In this document: positions 20,656 through 32,243 of the stretch, piece by piece
Numbering within the stretch: position 1 is the stretch's first letter
Layout: each line of letters opens with the position of its first letter
Origin: Rugalucina vietnamica
Taxonomy: Eukaryota; Mollusca; Bivalvia; Lucinida; Lucinidae
Assembly: GCA_964017185.1 (NCBI GenBank)
Contig: OZ024877.1
Location: 8,774,201 to 8,838,200 of the forward strand
Direction: 5' to 3'
DNA: 64,000 bases
Position numbers and translations under genes: made by a program
Notes under the pieces: model-generated
The model's database searches: none
The model's input: only the letters and a program-made list of their open reading frames with translations
Told to the model about the DNA's origin: nothing

Positions 20656-20818
20656 TAAGAATTGAAAGTTAATTTTTTGCGTTTCACTGAGGTATGAAAT
20701 GTCGGTAAAATTACATCTAATTTTAGCATGAAAACCTTCGGTTTTCATGCAAATTAGATGTAATTTTCCCGACATTTCATACCTCAGTGAAACGCAAAAA
20801 ATTAACTTTCAATTCTTA
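20656..20818. repeat. Near-perfect foldback with TTCG loop
   Basis: Arms of about 80 nt meet at ACCTTCGGT. In RNA this would be a UUCG tetraloop closed by C-G. The arms differ by only a few bases. It lies at the right end of element X. Confidence 0.85.
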
Positions 20819-20947
20819 AATGACGTTCTCTCATTTCTTTACGTGCAAAAAGCAGTCAGGTGATAATTTCATAAAGGATTTTATCAAAACATCAAATATA
20901 TACGTAAAAATTGAAATGTCATGTGTTGCGTATTTTAATTCCTTAAG

Positions 20948-21780
20948 TATATCAAGAATAACGTTCATATGAAATTCAAACGTCATTATTAGAAAGTAAC
21001 ATTCATATATATACCCTATTAGAAATAAAAAAGGAATACACTGGTGTGTCGCAGCGATAATTGTTTCAAATTAACATCGATGCATTAACTGGCAATTATT
21101 CCAGCAGGTTAATTATAACGACGCTAAGTCAAACTATGACTTACGTTGTCTGTATCGAGGAATCTTTTAGCGTTGATCTTATTTAATTGTCCATTCTGCG
21201 GATTCTTCAGTATCTCACGAAACTTTTCGTTTTAAAGTTTATCTTCATCTCAAAGTGGCATTATTAAATGTCGTATTTCCGTGAGAAGTATGGTTCTGTG
21301 AGAATAATGTGGATTTAAAACGTGAACCAATTGGGACGTTGGCCTCTTTTGATTGGAAACTAATTTGAATTAAATGTACCCAGTAACATCACTTGTATGC
21401 TGCGTTTAAGCATTACGTCTGTGTGAAAAATTCCTTGCACAATAAAGTTCCTTAAATCTCACTGTACTGAAAAGAAGACTACTACTTCGATATGACACTA
21501 ATAAAAAAGCGGCAGTTTTTGAAAATAATCTAAAAAACTTCTTCAAATATGGACACAATATCGAGAGCTCCTAACAAATAGTTCTTAGTCAGCTTAAAGG
21601 AGTGCCACGTAACAGAAAAAATAGGGTGCCTGATTTTTGTTTGTTTGTTTTCTTTGCCTCTACCTTTTGTGTTTGTTTTTTCTCTTCCCCTCTACCCGGT
21701 TAAAGAACTCTCACTTCGGCGTTAGGAAATAATATGTATAAAGCTGTAAATACAAGTGTGAGAGTGAGTGCAAGTGTTCC

Positions 21781-21784
<4 letters not shown>
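20948..21784. other. Non-coding stretch with a dispersed repeat
   Basis: About 21150-21450 is a diverged direct copy of 5690-6000. No gene is seen. Confidence 0.6.

Positions 21785-21869
<85 letters not shown>
21785..21869. repeat. (AT)n microsatellite
   Basis: A long TA run about 140 nt from the Penelope-like terminus at 22 kb. Confidence 0.95.
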
Positions 21870-21873
<4 letters not shown>

Positions 21874-22028
21874 AGAGAAATAAGCTATATATATATAGTA
21901 TGAGATTTGGGTAATATACATCAAACAGACAAACCTGTCGGTAGCACCGGATCCATAAATGGATGCTTGAATGATATGCTTTAAGTATATGTAGAGATTT
22001 TATCATTAACGGTGCAAAATTTTATTTG

Positions 22029-22068
22029 TGCCTGAGCTAGCTTTCGCCTTTCGGCTTCATCAGAGGCA
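22029..22068 (-). ncRNA. Hammerhead ribozyme-like motif with perfect core
   Basis: Read on the minus strand: stem I 5' strand UGCCU (22068-22064), core CUGAUGA (22063-22057), A (22056), stem II GCC-GAAA-GGC (22055-22046), core GAAA (22045-22042), palindromic stem III GCUAGC (22041-22036), U16.1 and C17 (22035-22034), stem I 3' strand AGGCA (22033-22029), which pairs perfectly over five bases. Predicted cleavage is after C17. Downstream text around TTGCACCGTTAATGATAAAATC resembles the Penelope-like terminus at 17190-17220, so this is a terminal fragment of a related element. Confidence 0.75.
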
Positions 22069-22122
22069 TACTGATTAATGCAAGTTTACAGAAAAATAGA
22101 AGGTGAGACGGCGAAAATGGCG

Positions 22123-22142
22123 AAAGCTAGCTCAGGTGTGTA
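22123..22142 (+). ncRNA. 3' half of a hammerhead-like motif
   Basis: GGC, GAAA, GCTAGC and TCAGG occur in order in the opposite orientation to the full motif just to the left. The 5' half (CUGAUGA) is missing and is replaced by text resembling 14300-14320 (GAGACGGCGAAAATGGC). It is probably the remnant of an inverted Penelope-like terminus. Confidence 0.5.
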
Positions 22143-22204
22143 GTGGGATGGCCCTCCCTGACCCACTACACATCATTGGACGGGGAGATTAAAAAAAATA
22201 ATAA

Positions 22205-22380
22205 AAAAAGTTTAGGTAACTGAGTGGCCACCTTTTGGGAAATAGCTGCTCATTCGGCTTACTAAATGTATTCATGGTCTTAGTACCTTATTATTAGTTT
22301 GTTGTTTCCCCGCCTCGGTTTTGGAGTGGGAGTCTTTTTCTGATTGAGCATTTTCCTGATCGTTGCCTACTTGTACCCTT
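22205..22380 (+). mobile_element. RT-element tail, 5'-truncated copy
   Basis: Matches the last ~175 nt of R1 and R2 (GTAACTGAGTGGCCACC to CTACTTGTACCCTT), including the terminal hairpin. Confidence 0.75.
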
Positions 22381-22984
22381 CTGTTCCAGACAGGGCAATT
22401 AGTTTCTTACTCGGCTGCAAACAAACGGGCGGATAGGTAAATAATATGTTCGTCTTTAGAGCCTTACGTCTCGTGTAAGATAACGCAAATATATATTTGT
22501 GGTATCTTACGACGTCAGACTGACAGATCATGAAATGCCAGTTAAATATCTGACCAAACATGTTGCCAAACTGCATTTGAACATAAGGAAAGACGTCGTT
22601 TTGCCAAATACTCTGACGCGTCTAGATAAAACCTATCCGAGCACTGTACCTTAAGACCACTCGGACTAACTATCACAAAAAACATGTTCATTATATATAC
22701 AGAGATATCTCAAAGCCGGGAAAATTGGACTAGAAAAAAAATATGTTTTTCTTATTTTTGCTCAAAACATTATTATTAATGTGGGTACAAGTAAAACCCG
22801 CCTCGCCGGGTATTAGCGATTATTCACTATCTATGTTTTGGACCAAAATAAGGAATTTGCTGCAAGTGAGGTGTAAGGGATATACATTTTACGACTTTGT
22901 TTTCCTGGTGTATGTATTCGCTCATCACGATATTATCGATTTAGTGATGTAACACTTTTATTTTTATTTCGTTTGCAGTCATAT

Positions 22985-23150
22985 TGACTGATACAATCGT
23001 CGGGATCAACGACACCGGTGTTCTTATCATTGCAAATCTTATTGAGAATGACAAACATGAATTCTCTAGGGACATCTATGGAAAATGTCAAAAAGGAATC
23101 TTTATTTTTATGTCATTGAATAATGCACCTTCACTGATGTTGCACTAAAG
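22985..23150 (+). other. Conserved short frame in the duplication (unit 1)
   Basis: The plus strand translates as INDTGVLIIANLIENDKHEF and on to SLNNAPSLMLH, and is nearly matched at 33695-33843. Weaker copies lie at about 27450-27560 and 37028-37120 (VINDTHVLIIVNRIEN). Four related copies keep a partly open frame. I do not recognise a family and it may simply be repeat DNA. Confidence 0.4.
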
Positions 23151-23609
23151 AGATGAGATGTCTGAATTCACGATTTCCGTATAGTCTGATTTTTTTCAAT
23201 GTGCAGGGAGGAGCCTGTCAATTTTTGATTGACAATGACAAAGTTGACCATTACATTTAAAAATAGGTAGTTCTCACTTGGACTGTTACTTTGACCTACA
23301 TGTACTTGTTATTGCTGAACCAATCAGTGTCAAAATTAAACCTCATGCACTGAAAGTGATGGGTAAACACAATACTGTCATAGAAAAAAAAAATTCTGTA
23401 TTTATGTATGACAATATTGAAAATTCCCTTAGTAAATGCCTGGTAAACATTCTTGCTGTATGACTCTCTGTTTTTCGTTTCCAATTAAATATCAAATGAT
23501 GCAGGCTTACTTTAAATTACTAATTTACAAATGAAGGCGACAGAAAAAAGTGCAATAACTACAGTACGGATCTGTAAAGTGCTACTGACAGCTGAGAAAA
23601 GTTAGCAGC

Positions 23610-23712
23610 GAATCTGTTGCAGCAGCAGCAGCAGCAGCAGCAAAAAATAAATAAATAAATAAATAAAAGATAAAAACAACAACAACAACAACAACAACAA
23701 CCAAAAAAAAAA
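23610..23712. repeat. Compound microsatellite (GCA)n, (AAAT)n, (AAC)n
   Basis: Eight GCA triplets, then AAATA-type repeats, then about eight CAA triplets, ending in poly-A. Confidence 0.9.
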
Positions 23713-24339
23713 ACGGTCAAGTTAGCTGCAGCGAAACTTTTTGCCACCTATTGTCTATTGTTCATACAGACAAGGCTCCAGAGTATCATCGTCTATCTTG
23801 AAGCTTACACTGATGAGCAAATCACTAAGGTGAGCTACGGCACAATTCGGTCTCTCGTTTTCGTTTAAGTCTGTCTATGAGCGCTATAAGATGATGAATG
23901 TCATCACAACCAGACGTTTTTTATCCCACCTGTTAGTCCCAGTCTATGGACACTTTTACTGTTGGCAGGGAACTTTTGTCCTTATTAAGCTATGTTATGG
24001 GTGGGATAGAAAAGTCTTGTTTGCAGCATAAGTATTCGTTTCCTATAGCACTCACAGCCAGACGAAACTGTAAAAAAATCAGCAACATTTTCCATAAAGT
24101 TGGTAATATGAGGTCTAGAAAAGTTATGTTGCAGCATTCATCATCATTTTCTACATAGTGATCACAGCCAGACGAAAAAGAAAACAAAAATAATAAGAAT
24201 AAAATAATAAAAAAATGGTGACAAACATTTCCACTTACATGGAACTTTTTTCGTAGGTGACGTCGAAAAGATGTGATTGTGGCAAAAAATGTCATTTTCT
24301 TATGCGTTATCACCTAGATTAAAGCCAAAACATTCTGCG

Positions 24340-24630
24340 ACAAAAATGTTCGCTGCAAGCGAAATTGCTGCTTAATTTACTGTTTTTCTTTGTAGCAAAA
24401 TAGCTGCTTACTTGACCAATTTCGCTGCAGCTAAATTTCCGCTAACTTGACTGTATTTTGCTGCTGCAAATTTAATGCTAACGCTGCAAGCAAAATTGCT
24501 GTTAACGTGACTGCTTTTGATGTAGCAAAATTGCTGCTACATGTAACATGACCGATTTTGCTGCAGTGAAATTGCTGCTAACTTGACCGTTTTTGATGCA
24601 GCAAATATGCTGCTAATTTGACCGAGCTGA
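24340..24630. repeat. Imperfect tandem repeat rich in GCTGC
   Basis: A unit of about 50-60 nt around AAATTGCTGCTAACTTGACCG recurs about five times. An inverse copy of the same text occurs at 23706-23735, so 23.6-24.6 kb may be a decayed foldback element. Confidence 0.65.
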
Positions 24631-25728
24631 CCATGTAGGAAAAATAAGTCAAATCAGCTGGTTCTCCGAATCGCTTTATTTTTTCGAATGGTACTTTATT
24701 GACCTTCTACTGCGGTCGTGTACCATCAGTAAAGCAAAAAGTTGTTTACAAAAATAGAGGCATTGGCTAACTTGATAGAAACATTTGAGTGTAGCAGTAT
24801 GGTTATATTTTAGAAACAAAATGTTTATGTTTTTGTGTGTCTACCATACACTTCACCTATTTTGAAATCACTCAGGTGAAACACAGGTATAGCACAAAGA
24901 CAACAAGCATAGTCATCTTTACCTCAATTATACATTGTCAGCTCTGGGACCCTATCTCAACAATGAAATCATCCAAGGCTGGGCTTAGCTAAGCACTGAC
25001 CTGCACATTGAAAAAAATCCAAGTATAATTAGGTTTCAGATTATATTCTATTTTCTATATTTATTCATAGCACGCCGTTACACTATTATTAAATTAATAT
25101 TGTGTAAATAAAAAAAGAGTCCAATGCGGCGAACTAGTGAGCTATCAAATCTCATTGTTTGTTGAATGTTGCATAGTTTGACCCGAACTTTCTTCGACAA
25201 GTGATTTGTTTAAGAGCTGTATCTGTTTTAGCTGACGTCTGTCAGCTGTAATGACAAACTTTAAGATAAGTTTCGTAATCTAACTGGATCTGAATTAATG
25301 AACTGAGTGTAACATTTTATTGCGTTTATGGGCTCCATTTCCAAGTAAATGGCCATTTAGCATGACAAGTCAGTACTTCTTGTCATGACTTGTGAACGGG
25401 GCTTGACTCAACTTGAGTACGTATGTACCGGTTATATTCCCTTGACGTGTAGACTCGCGTCCTAAATTGTGGACAAAACCTTATATTCAATATTCAAAGT
25501 GTCTCCCAAAACATATCCATAAGTTTCCACATATCAATAACGGTCATTCATCCTTTACCCTGGTTACATTAAACACAAGGGAAGGCCGCCATCTGGCGTA
25601 AATGCAAATCTTTGTATAATAATATGATTTGAAAGTAATCACGCAATTGTTTTTTCAGACAACATGGCCTATTTGCGAAACCATAAAATGTGCATGGTGT
25701 GATAATTTGAGCACTCCTATTTGAATTT

Positions 25729-25920
25729 GTGCACCAGTTTAGAAACAAGACATTTTGTCAAGATTTTCATTTCGAAAAATTGGGTCTAAAAGCAATAAAA
25801 GATGAAGAAACGGCGTCTGCGTTTGAAATGATGCATTTACTTTGTCTGAGGCATGCAATAACGTATGCTTTATATCGTAATGCTGAATCAGTAGGGATAG
25901 TTATAATTCAGTATTATTTA
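25729..25920 (+). other. Conserved short frame in the duplication (unit 1), partner of 35906-36100
   Basis: The frame FRNKTFCQDFHFEKLGLKAI is matched at 35.9 kb with few changes, and more weakly at about 32460-32640 with stops. Substitutions occur without clear third-base bias, so a coding role is doubtful. No domain is recognised. Confidence 0.35.
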
Positions 25921-25921
25921 A

Positions 25922-26865
25922 GGATGTTCGCTGCCAATGAAAAAGTATTCAAACTTTTTTTCTAACCCCTCTTTTTTGATTCCAAAACACAACACAAGAC
26001 ATTTGATAACAAAATAAATATAGGGTAGTGTGCATTTTTTCAAGCTACAGGCCTCTGAATGAGACCTCTGAGCACCATGTTTTAAATTTAGTAAAATTAA
26101 TTTATTTTTTAATTCTTTGAAACATTCCTGTCTTGAACAAACATATACTTAGAATGCTTTCAAAAATCATGGTATTTACGTATCGCAGACTATTTTGGAC
26201 CAAAAACAATGAAAAAATTGCAACTTGAAGTGGATGACAAAATTTTACGATTCTTTTTCCAACCCTACCCCCATACTCGAAAAGTCGGAAAATAGCAATA
26301 TTTTGAAATGTGCGAAAGCCATATCTGTTGATTCAAACTTTTTCTTGTATTTTCATACAACATAGAACTTGGTAATATTATTCGAATAAAAGAAAGAAAT
26401 ATATAGGGTAGTGTGCATATAAGAGAGAACCAACAACTTGAAAATCGCCATTTTCAGCCTTTTTTCGGCTGTTTTGTTTCTTAAAGCCCATTTCATAAAA
26501 CCACCTAAAATTTTATAACCAGCACATCAAAGACCCAAAGACTGACTTAGAAGACCATGTACACATATACTGCAGCTAAAATAAACATCGAACTAGTGCA
26601 ATTAATTTGAAGATGTGTAATATTCAAGTTTAATCTACCCTACCCCCTAAATTTTACTGGCAACTAAAATTTTCTGAAATGTTGCAGAAAATGGGGTGAA
26701 AAAATGAAGTTTTTTAGATTGACAATTTTTATGGCTCATTCAATGCATATCATCAATATGTATCCAAATATAAAATATTTGGAAAATATCTGCAACCGTT
26801 TACGAGATATTCAACAAAAGAAAAACCGGAAGTTCCGAAATGTCAAATGTTAGCAGCGAACATCC
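25922..26865. mobile_element. 944-bp TIR element with TTAA target duplication
   Basis: 13-nt inverted termini (GGATGTTCGCTGC on the left, its complement at 26853-26865) are flanked by TTAA at 25918-25921 and 26866-26869. Unit 2 of the duplication lacks the insert: its text passes directly from the 5' to the 3' flank near 36090. TTAA targeting is the hallmark of piggyBac-type transposases. There is no transposase inside, so it is non-autonomous. Confidence 0.82.
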
Positions 26866-27660
26866 TTAATGTCTATCAAAGAGGGTTTTGCGTGATCTCT
26901 GAGGTCTCACAAGGCGATTTAACGTGATCATAGCGCTATATCATCAAATGCTGTCTTAATCTTCTCGACAAATAATTTGAAGTGTTACATTTTTGACCTT
27001 AAAACAATTGTTAAGTTTTGTCATTGTGTATATTCAAAATGTTAAATCCTTCTATTTCTTGCTAAACTTTATCCATAAACTGTAGCATAGAACAAGTAAG
27101 ACTATTAACGTTACACGAATTGGAAGTAATTTTGTATAGATAATGTCGATGTAGCGGTGTATAGTGCAAATTCTTTGACCGTGTCGGTTGACCTCACGAG
27201 ATGAAATTGTGTAAACACTTAAAAGGGGCACCTATTATAATTTACACATTTTCAAGTGCAATATGAGGCACGTCGTCATATATTGTTAACCATGATAGAG
27301 TCGCATTATTAAAAACATAGTTATTTGTGCAGTCCGATCACATGATCTTAAATAATGCATATCCGTATGTATTAGGTTGAACGACACGGTCAAAGTATTT
27401 GCATTATCACGATACATTTTTGTTTCGTCTGCTGTTATTGAAGGGTTAAATCGGTGTGATCAACGACACGCATGTCCTTATCATTGTAAATCGTATTGAG
27501 AACACTAAACATAATTTCTCTAGGGACGTCTATGGGCAATTTCATAGTAGATAAATCTTATCTATTTTGATGTCTTTTAACAAAACAGCAGTACTATTGT
27601 TGTCATATACGGCATCTTTATTTTCATATATTTCTTATGTAAAACAAATAACGTTGACAA

Positions 27661-28860
27661 TTATACAGACAATCAGACAGTAGTGATAGTATTGATTTTA
27701 CAAACCTTTTTATTCCAACTTTACTAATTTCCTACATTCTGATTGGTTGTTTGGAAGACTTTATTCTTCGATAAAAGCAATGCGTATGAACTCAAAAATG
27801 GCGCGACGTAACGTGATTATGTGACGTTTCTTCGAAGAAACTTTGACGTCACCACATCTAAACGTCATAAAAAAACAATAAATGAACGCGAAATGAAAAG
27901 TTGAAATTTTCATAAATATGGACGCTTTTCTTTTAACAGAACATCGTAAGATGAATGTTTTAATCTTCTAGTTGTGTGTTTAAATTTGACGTTTGAATTT
28001 CTAATGTTCCGACCCCCTGTTCAAAATCAACACGTCCCTCTATCAGTCCAGACGGTGATTTTGTCTCCCAAAATGAACTTTTTTGAATGGAGGAGAGATG
28101 TTCTAAAGCTCCCGCTTTTACAATCTACCCATAGCAAATCAGTTATAGCTTATATTCATTGCGAGAATTGAGTTTTAAGTTTTTGAAGTTTTCAAGATGG
28201 CTGCCTCATGAAGATCCTTTTTGCTCTATTTTCCTTCGACTGGCTATAAAAAAAAATAAATCAATGTCGAAAAATGCAGTGCAATGAGACAAAGTTGGAC
28301 TTATAAGGAACGAATTCTTATTTTTGTTGATTTTATCGATGTGTAAACTCAGGCGAATCACTCACAAACTTTTTTATGAAGCCCTTCGGGCTTTATGCAG
28401 TTTGTGTGTGATTCGCCTGAGTTTCAACATCGATAAAATTAACACAAATAAAATTCATTCCTGTAAAAGAAACGTTGTTTTATGTATTATCTCCTTATAT
28501 TTACCAAAGTTCGCGTCAGCTGCAATAAATTTGATTCCAAAGTTTTAATCTAAATTTCCGCAACATTTACTTAAATTGACGATTCCATGCATTTTTGCAT
28601 CCGCCAAATAACATCAAGGAACCATGGAAAAATGGAAAAGTACTAATATATTTTTCTTTGAACATCGGCGTGCACTTAAACAACCTATCTGCTTTACCAT
28701 TTAACTATTTATAAATACAGTCCTGTGAACATATCATGAGACGTGTCATTTAGTAACAGAATGCATTACCAAAATGCAGATATTGTTGTTGTGTCTCTGT
28801 AGTGATGTTAGACGAACACAAAATAAAATAATGCCGATGTATGTCCTTATCGTTAAAACA
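27661..28860. other. Non-coding stretch of unit 1 with a foldback
   Basis: Contains a foldback at about 28326-28443 (arms around ACTCAGGCGAATCAC, loop at GCCCTTCGGGC). The rest is AT-rich, with no gene recognised. Confidence 0.6.
28326..28443. repeat. Foldback with TTCG loop
   Basis: Arms of about 50 nt meet at AAGCCCTTCGGGCTT. It is similar in design to the foldback at 20656-20818 but has a different sequence. Confidence 0.8.
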
Positions 28861-30330
28861 AAATGCTTGAAACGGGAACTGGCATTAACTATCTAGAAAA
28901 TAGATCAACGGTTACACTAATTTACCTGAAACCACACAGATGCTCAAAAGCCCCAGCGATATGATATGCCATAAAACCATAGTCGATTTTAGATCAGGTC
29001 AATTTAGACCGCTAATTTCTAGAGCGCGGCTGCATTACAGAGCATTAAAGAAAATAATAGTCATGATCGAACAACTGGAAGACATTTTTTCCTTGCATTT
29101 TAACTTAATTTCTTCTATTTTGCTTATGAACGAGTGTTGGTTGAATCGACTTGAAGTGATTTTAGACATAAAAATCAAAATCATCTTGCCTGATACAAAG
29201 GCAAGCCATGATCTTCTGAACAAAGAGCCTACATCTCGGTTCCAATTTAAATGTGAGACGATTAAATAAATGACTTTATTTTGTAAGGCATCGCATCACA
29301 CCAAGTTTCATTAATGTTTAGGTTGTTGCAAACTTTCCTGCAGACAAATGGCGATTAATGAGAAATAAAATAGAGAAAACTTTGATCTATTATTTAAGTA
29401 AATGAAATTCTGCCAGTAAACGAATTAAACAGCAATGCTCTTGACGTTTACATTAGTCAGCATGCTTACGCTTTCCAAAGCAAATGCATGGCTCGATGTT
29501 TCTAATCGCCGACGCGCCGTTTCAGATTGCAAGGGATTTTTTTTATCATTTTGAAGCTATTTCTTTGTGGATGTTGTATGTTGGAGCTCGTTGGGTCATT
29601 TATTGTAGAATTTCCTCTTGAAAATGTTGTTCCGTCCAACCGAATTGCTAGTTCACTGGAGGATCATAGGTGAGCTTGCATGATAGGCAGGTATCCTGCT
29701 TCCGTCGTCCGTCAGTCGTCAGCATTTTCAAATGACTTCTCCTCCAAAGCAAAAGTGTCGATTGTTTGGTCAACGGGTTGACTTTTTTGGTCAGATAAGA
29801 ATTGTGGTTGCTATGGTAACTATTTCTTAATATAATGATAAAATAGCATTTTAACTTCGTTTTATAGAAATGGTTATTGAGTTGTTCTCATTCCGTATTG
29901 GTACCTTATTTTGCTGCTTGGAGCCCAAATAGGTTTATTTTATTTTATTTTAGTTTTTTTAGTTGTTTGTTTGCTTACTATTTGCATAGGAAAGAACTAT
30001 TGATACCAGGTTATTTCGTCTTATAATGATAATATTATGTATCTGATAATGTGGATAATGGCCCTGGTTGATATGACAATAACAAGTTTCCATATATTTG
30101 TCATTGGAAAACATTCCTGCAGTCGCATTATAAGATGAATGTTTCATTTGTGTCTACACATTTCATTCCACTTAAAATCACATTGTGAATTGAATTGATT
30201 TATTACCATCAATTTTCTTTTAGACAATGGTGTAGACTCAGCTAGCTAGGTTCAACATACTTTGGCTGCGGGTCGATCGAATATGCCAAGGATTCCGGAA
30301 ACTTGCTTATATGTGATACCAAAGAATCAA

Positions 30331-30975
30331 TGAACAAACGGCAGCCGTATAAGTTGACAACGACAGTCGTATCCTCCATTTTCAAAGAAAGCGTTAGTAA
30401 GATTTGAACGACATAACGAATGAAGAAAACGTCACCAGTGTCTAAAAGCTAAATGGAAATTTTTACGTGTATATTCAAGGAACTTTTGTTTATCTAGGAC
30501 GTTTGTAATTATTGAAAGTAAGATAAAAAAAAATAAATATTGGTAATGACTATTTAAAAAAAATAATTCCTGTGGTTGTCGTTGTGTAAAGAAAGTTTTG
30601 GTTCTAGTTGCTCCAGTTCCTCCTCTTTTGCTGTTTTTAACTTCTCTGTTACATGTATTAAATTGATTATGTTTATATAACTGGTTCTTAGACTAAAACT
30701 TTAATCAATTTGATGCGCTAAGCAAACGCGAAAACGAGAAATCTAACAAGATAACGTAATTATGTGTATCATTTTAAAGTTTTTATGACTTCCATTTCTA
30801 ATTAAAGTGTTGTTCAACATGTCATGTCAATACCTCGACTGACGAATTTTGAATCATGATTCAACTTCACAGCTCATGTCTTAGACGTTAAGAATATCGG
30901 TCTATGATTTGAACACTCAGCACACATTGAAGTGCACCTGTTCCTGACCATAGCTTATTTTAACTTTTCATACGT
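30331..30975. other. Non-coding stretch, nothing recognised
   Basis: AT-rich, with no frame or repeat that I can name. Confidence 0.5.
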
Positions 30976-32116
30976 AAAAAGATACAAGTAGGCAACGATC
31001 AGGAACAGGCGCAATCAGAAAGAAAATCCCTCTCTAAAAACCGAGGTGGGAAGAAACTTAATTAACAATCAGGAACTTATACTATGAAAACATATTGTAA
31101 GCCGAATGAGCAGCTATATTCCCACTCATTTACCTAAACTTAACTAAAATATAAAGCCATAGATAAGGCGCTCACAGCACAAAACGTTTTAAAACATAAA
31201 ACAACAAGTTGGCTTCTTTAAAAAGAAACCAATGAAAAGGTCAGCAGCCGTATGTTATAAGAGATTCCTTTTGCTCTAGATTTCAGTGTTGTTGATTCTC
31301 TGGTTTGTCATTAATTTCGATTCTCATACGTTTCAGTTTCGTTTTCTATACATGAATGTCATTTCTTGTTATGAACGCTTGACCAGTGTATGTATCTGTC
31401 ACTCAAGGCATTGACCAAAATTTCTGATGTTATGGAACCAAAGCCAATACTAAAGGGAACACGATTACAATCAATATGTCGATGTGTAGAAAACCATTTT
31501 GCAGTGCAGTCAATTTGTGACAGAGTTCTGAATTTTGACCTGCAGCCACACTACCAGAAACAGACCCATGGGACCGATGCGATGAACTAAAAGTCAGCGA
31601 TATAGAGTTCCTTTAATTTCTGTACCCCTCGTCAGGGTATCTACGATCTAAACTTAAATACGCTAGGAGAAGCAGTCACCACGATCGAGACTGCTTGCTA
31701 GATTTTACCGCTATTTGACGGGGAGTGTCAAAAATGGATAAATTTAATTGATTGCGGTTAACTGTCTAGTCAGTATAGACGGGTTCACTAGTTTTTATTA
31801 AACGCTTTATGTGACAAAACGCGTAATTGAGAGAGAGCAGTCGCTCATGGGTAGAATTTTCTTCATATTCAAAGTAAACACTGTGGAAAAGGTCCTGAGG
31901 GACCTTTTCCAATAAGAACCACCACATAAGTATGGCCTTGGAACGATCGATTTTGCAGGTACGAGCCTCACCCTCCTTTTCTGCAGTGGTTCAAACATTT
32001 AATTACTTGGTCGTTCCTCGTGGTGAATCTCTAACTAGTCAATGAATTATCAAGGACAAACAAATAAATCACGAAAGTCACGCTGATGAATCAAAAAAGA
32101 GGACTCAGAGATTGAG
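30976..32116 (-). mobile_element. RT-element tail on the minus strand, split by an insertion
   Basis: 32116-31895 matches the proximal part of the R1/R2 tail (from ACTCAATCTCTGAG to GGTTCTT), and 31215-30976 matches the distal part to the terminal CTACTTGTATC. The ~680 nt between (about 31216-31894) have no counterpart in R1 or R2 and interrupt the tail. The interrupting piece has no recognised gene. Confidence 0.7.
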
Positions 32117-32121
32117 TATCC

Positions 32122-32123
32122 CC

Positions 32124-32159
<36 letters not shown>

Positions 32160-32243
32160 ATACTACTACTACTACTAATAATAATAATAATATTTTAATA
32201 AAAATGATAATAATTATAATAATAATGATAATGATGATGATGA
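32122..32243. repeat. Compound microsatellite (CTA)n, (TAA)n, (TGA)n
   Basis: Trinucleotide tracts drift from CTA to AAT to GAT over about 120 nt. Confidence 0.9.

Larger units (their letters stand above)
17411..20947. mobile_element. 3.5-kb non-autonomous TIR element X
   Basis: The element begins CTTAAGGAATAAAGAAACGC and ends with the inverse of CTTAAGGAATTAAAATACGC. TATA lies on both outer sides. Its two ends match the two ends of element Y (56352-57419) in swapped order, so X is a relative of Y in the opposite orientation. Left-end text near 17650-17720 (LKVIGDVTIDQ) matches Y (LKVITDVTIDP), and 18235-18330 matches Y near 56520-56590. About 18360-20820 has no counterpart in Y and looks like an internal insertion. 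There is no transposase. Confidence 0.7.
22381..30330. repeat. Segmental duplication, unit 1
   Basis: Blocks match unit 2 (32921-48700) in the same order and orientation: 22381-22620 with 32921-33150, 22740-23160 with 33280-33850, 25060-25920 with 35280-36090, 26870-27660 with 36095-37250, 28550-28800 with 39565-39990, 28860-29130 with 40010-40190, 29130-29400 with 41405-41660, 29570-29640 with 41830-42960, 30130-30290 with 48555-48700. Identity by eye is roughly 80 to 90 percent in these blocks. No recognised gene lies inside. Confidence 0.75.
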
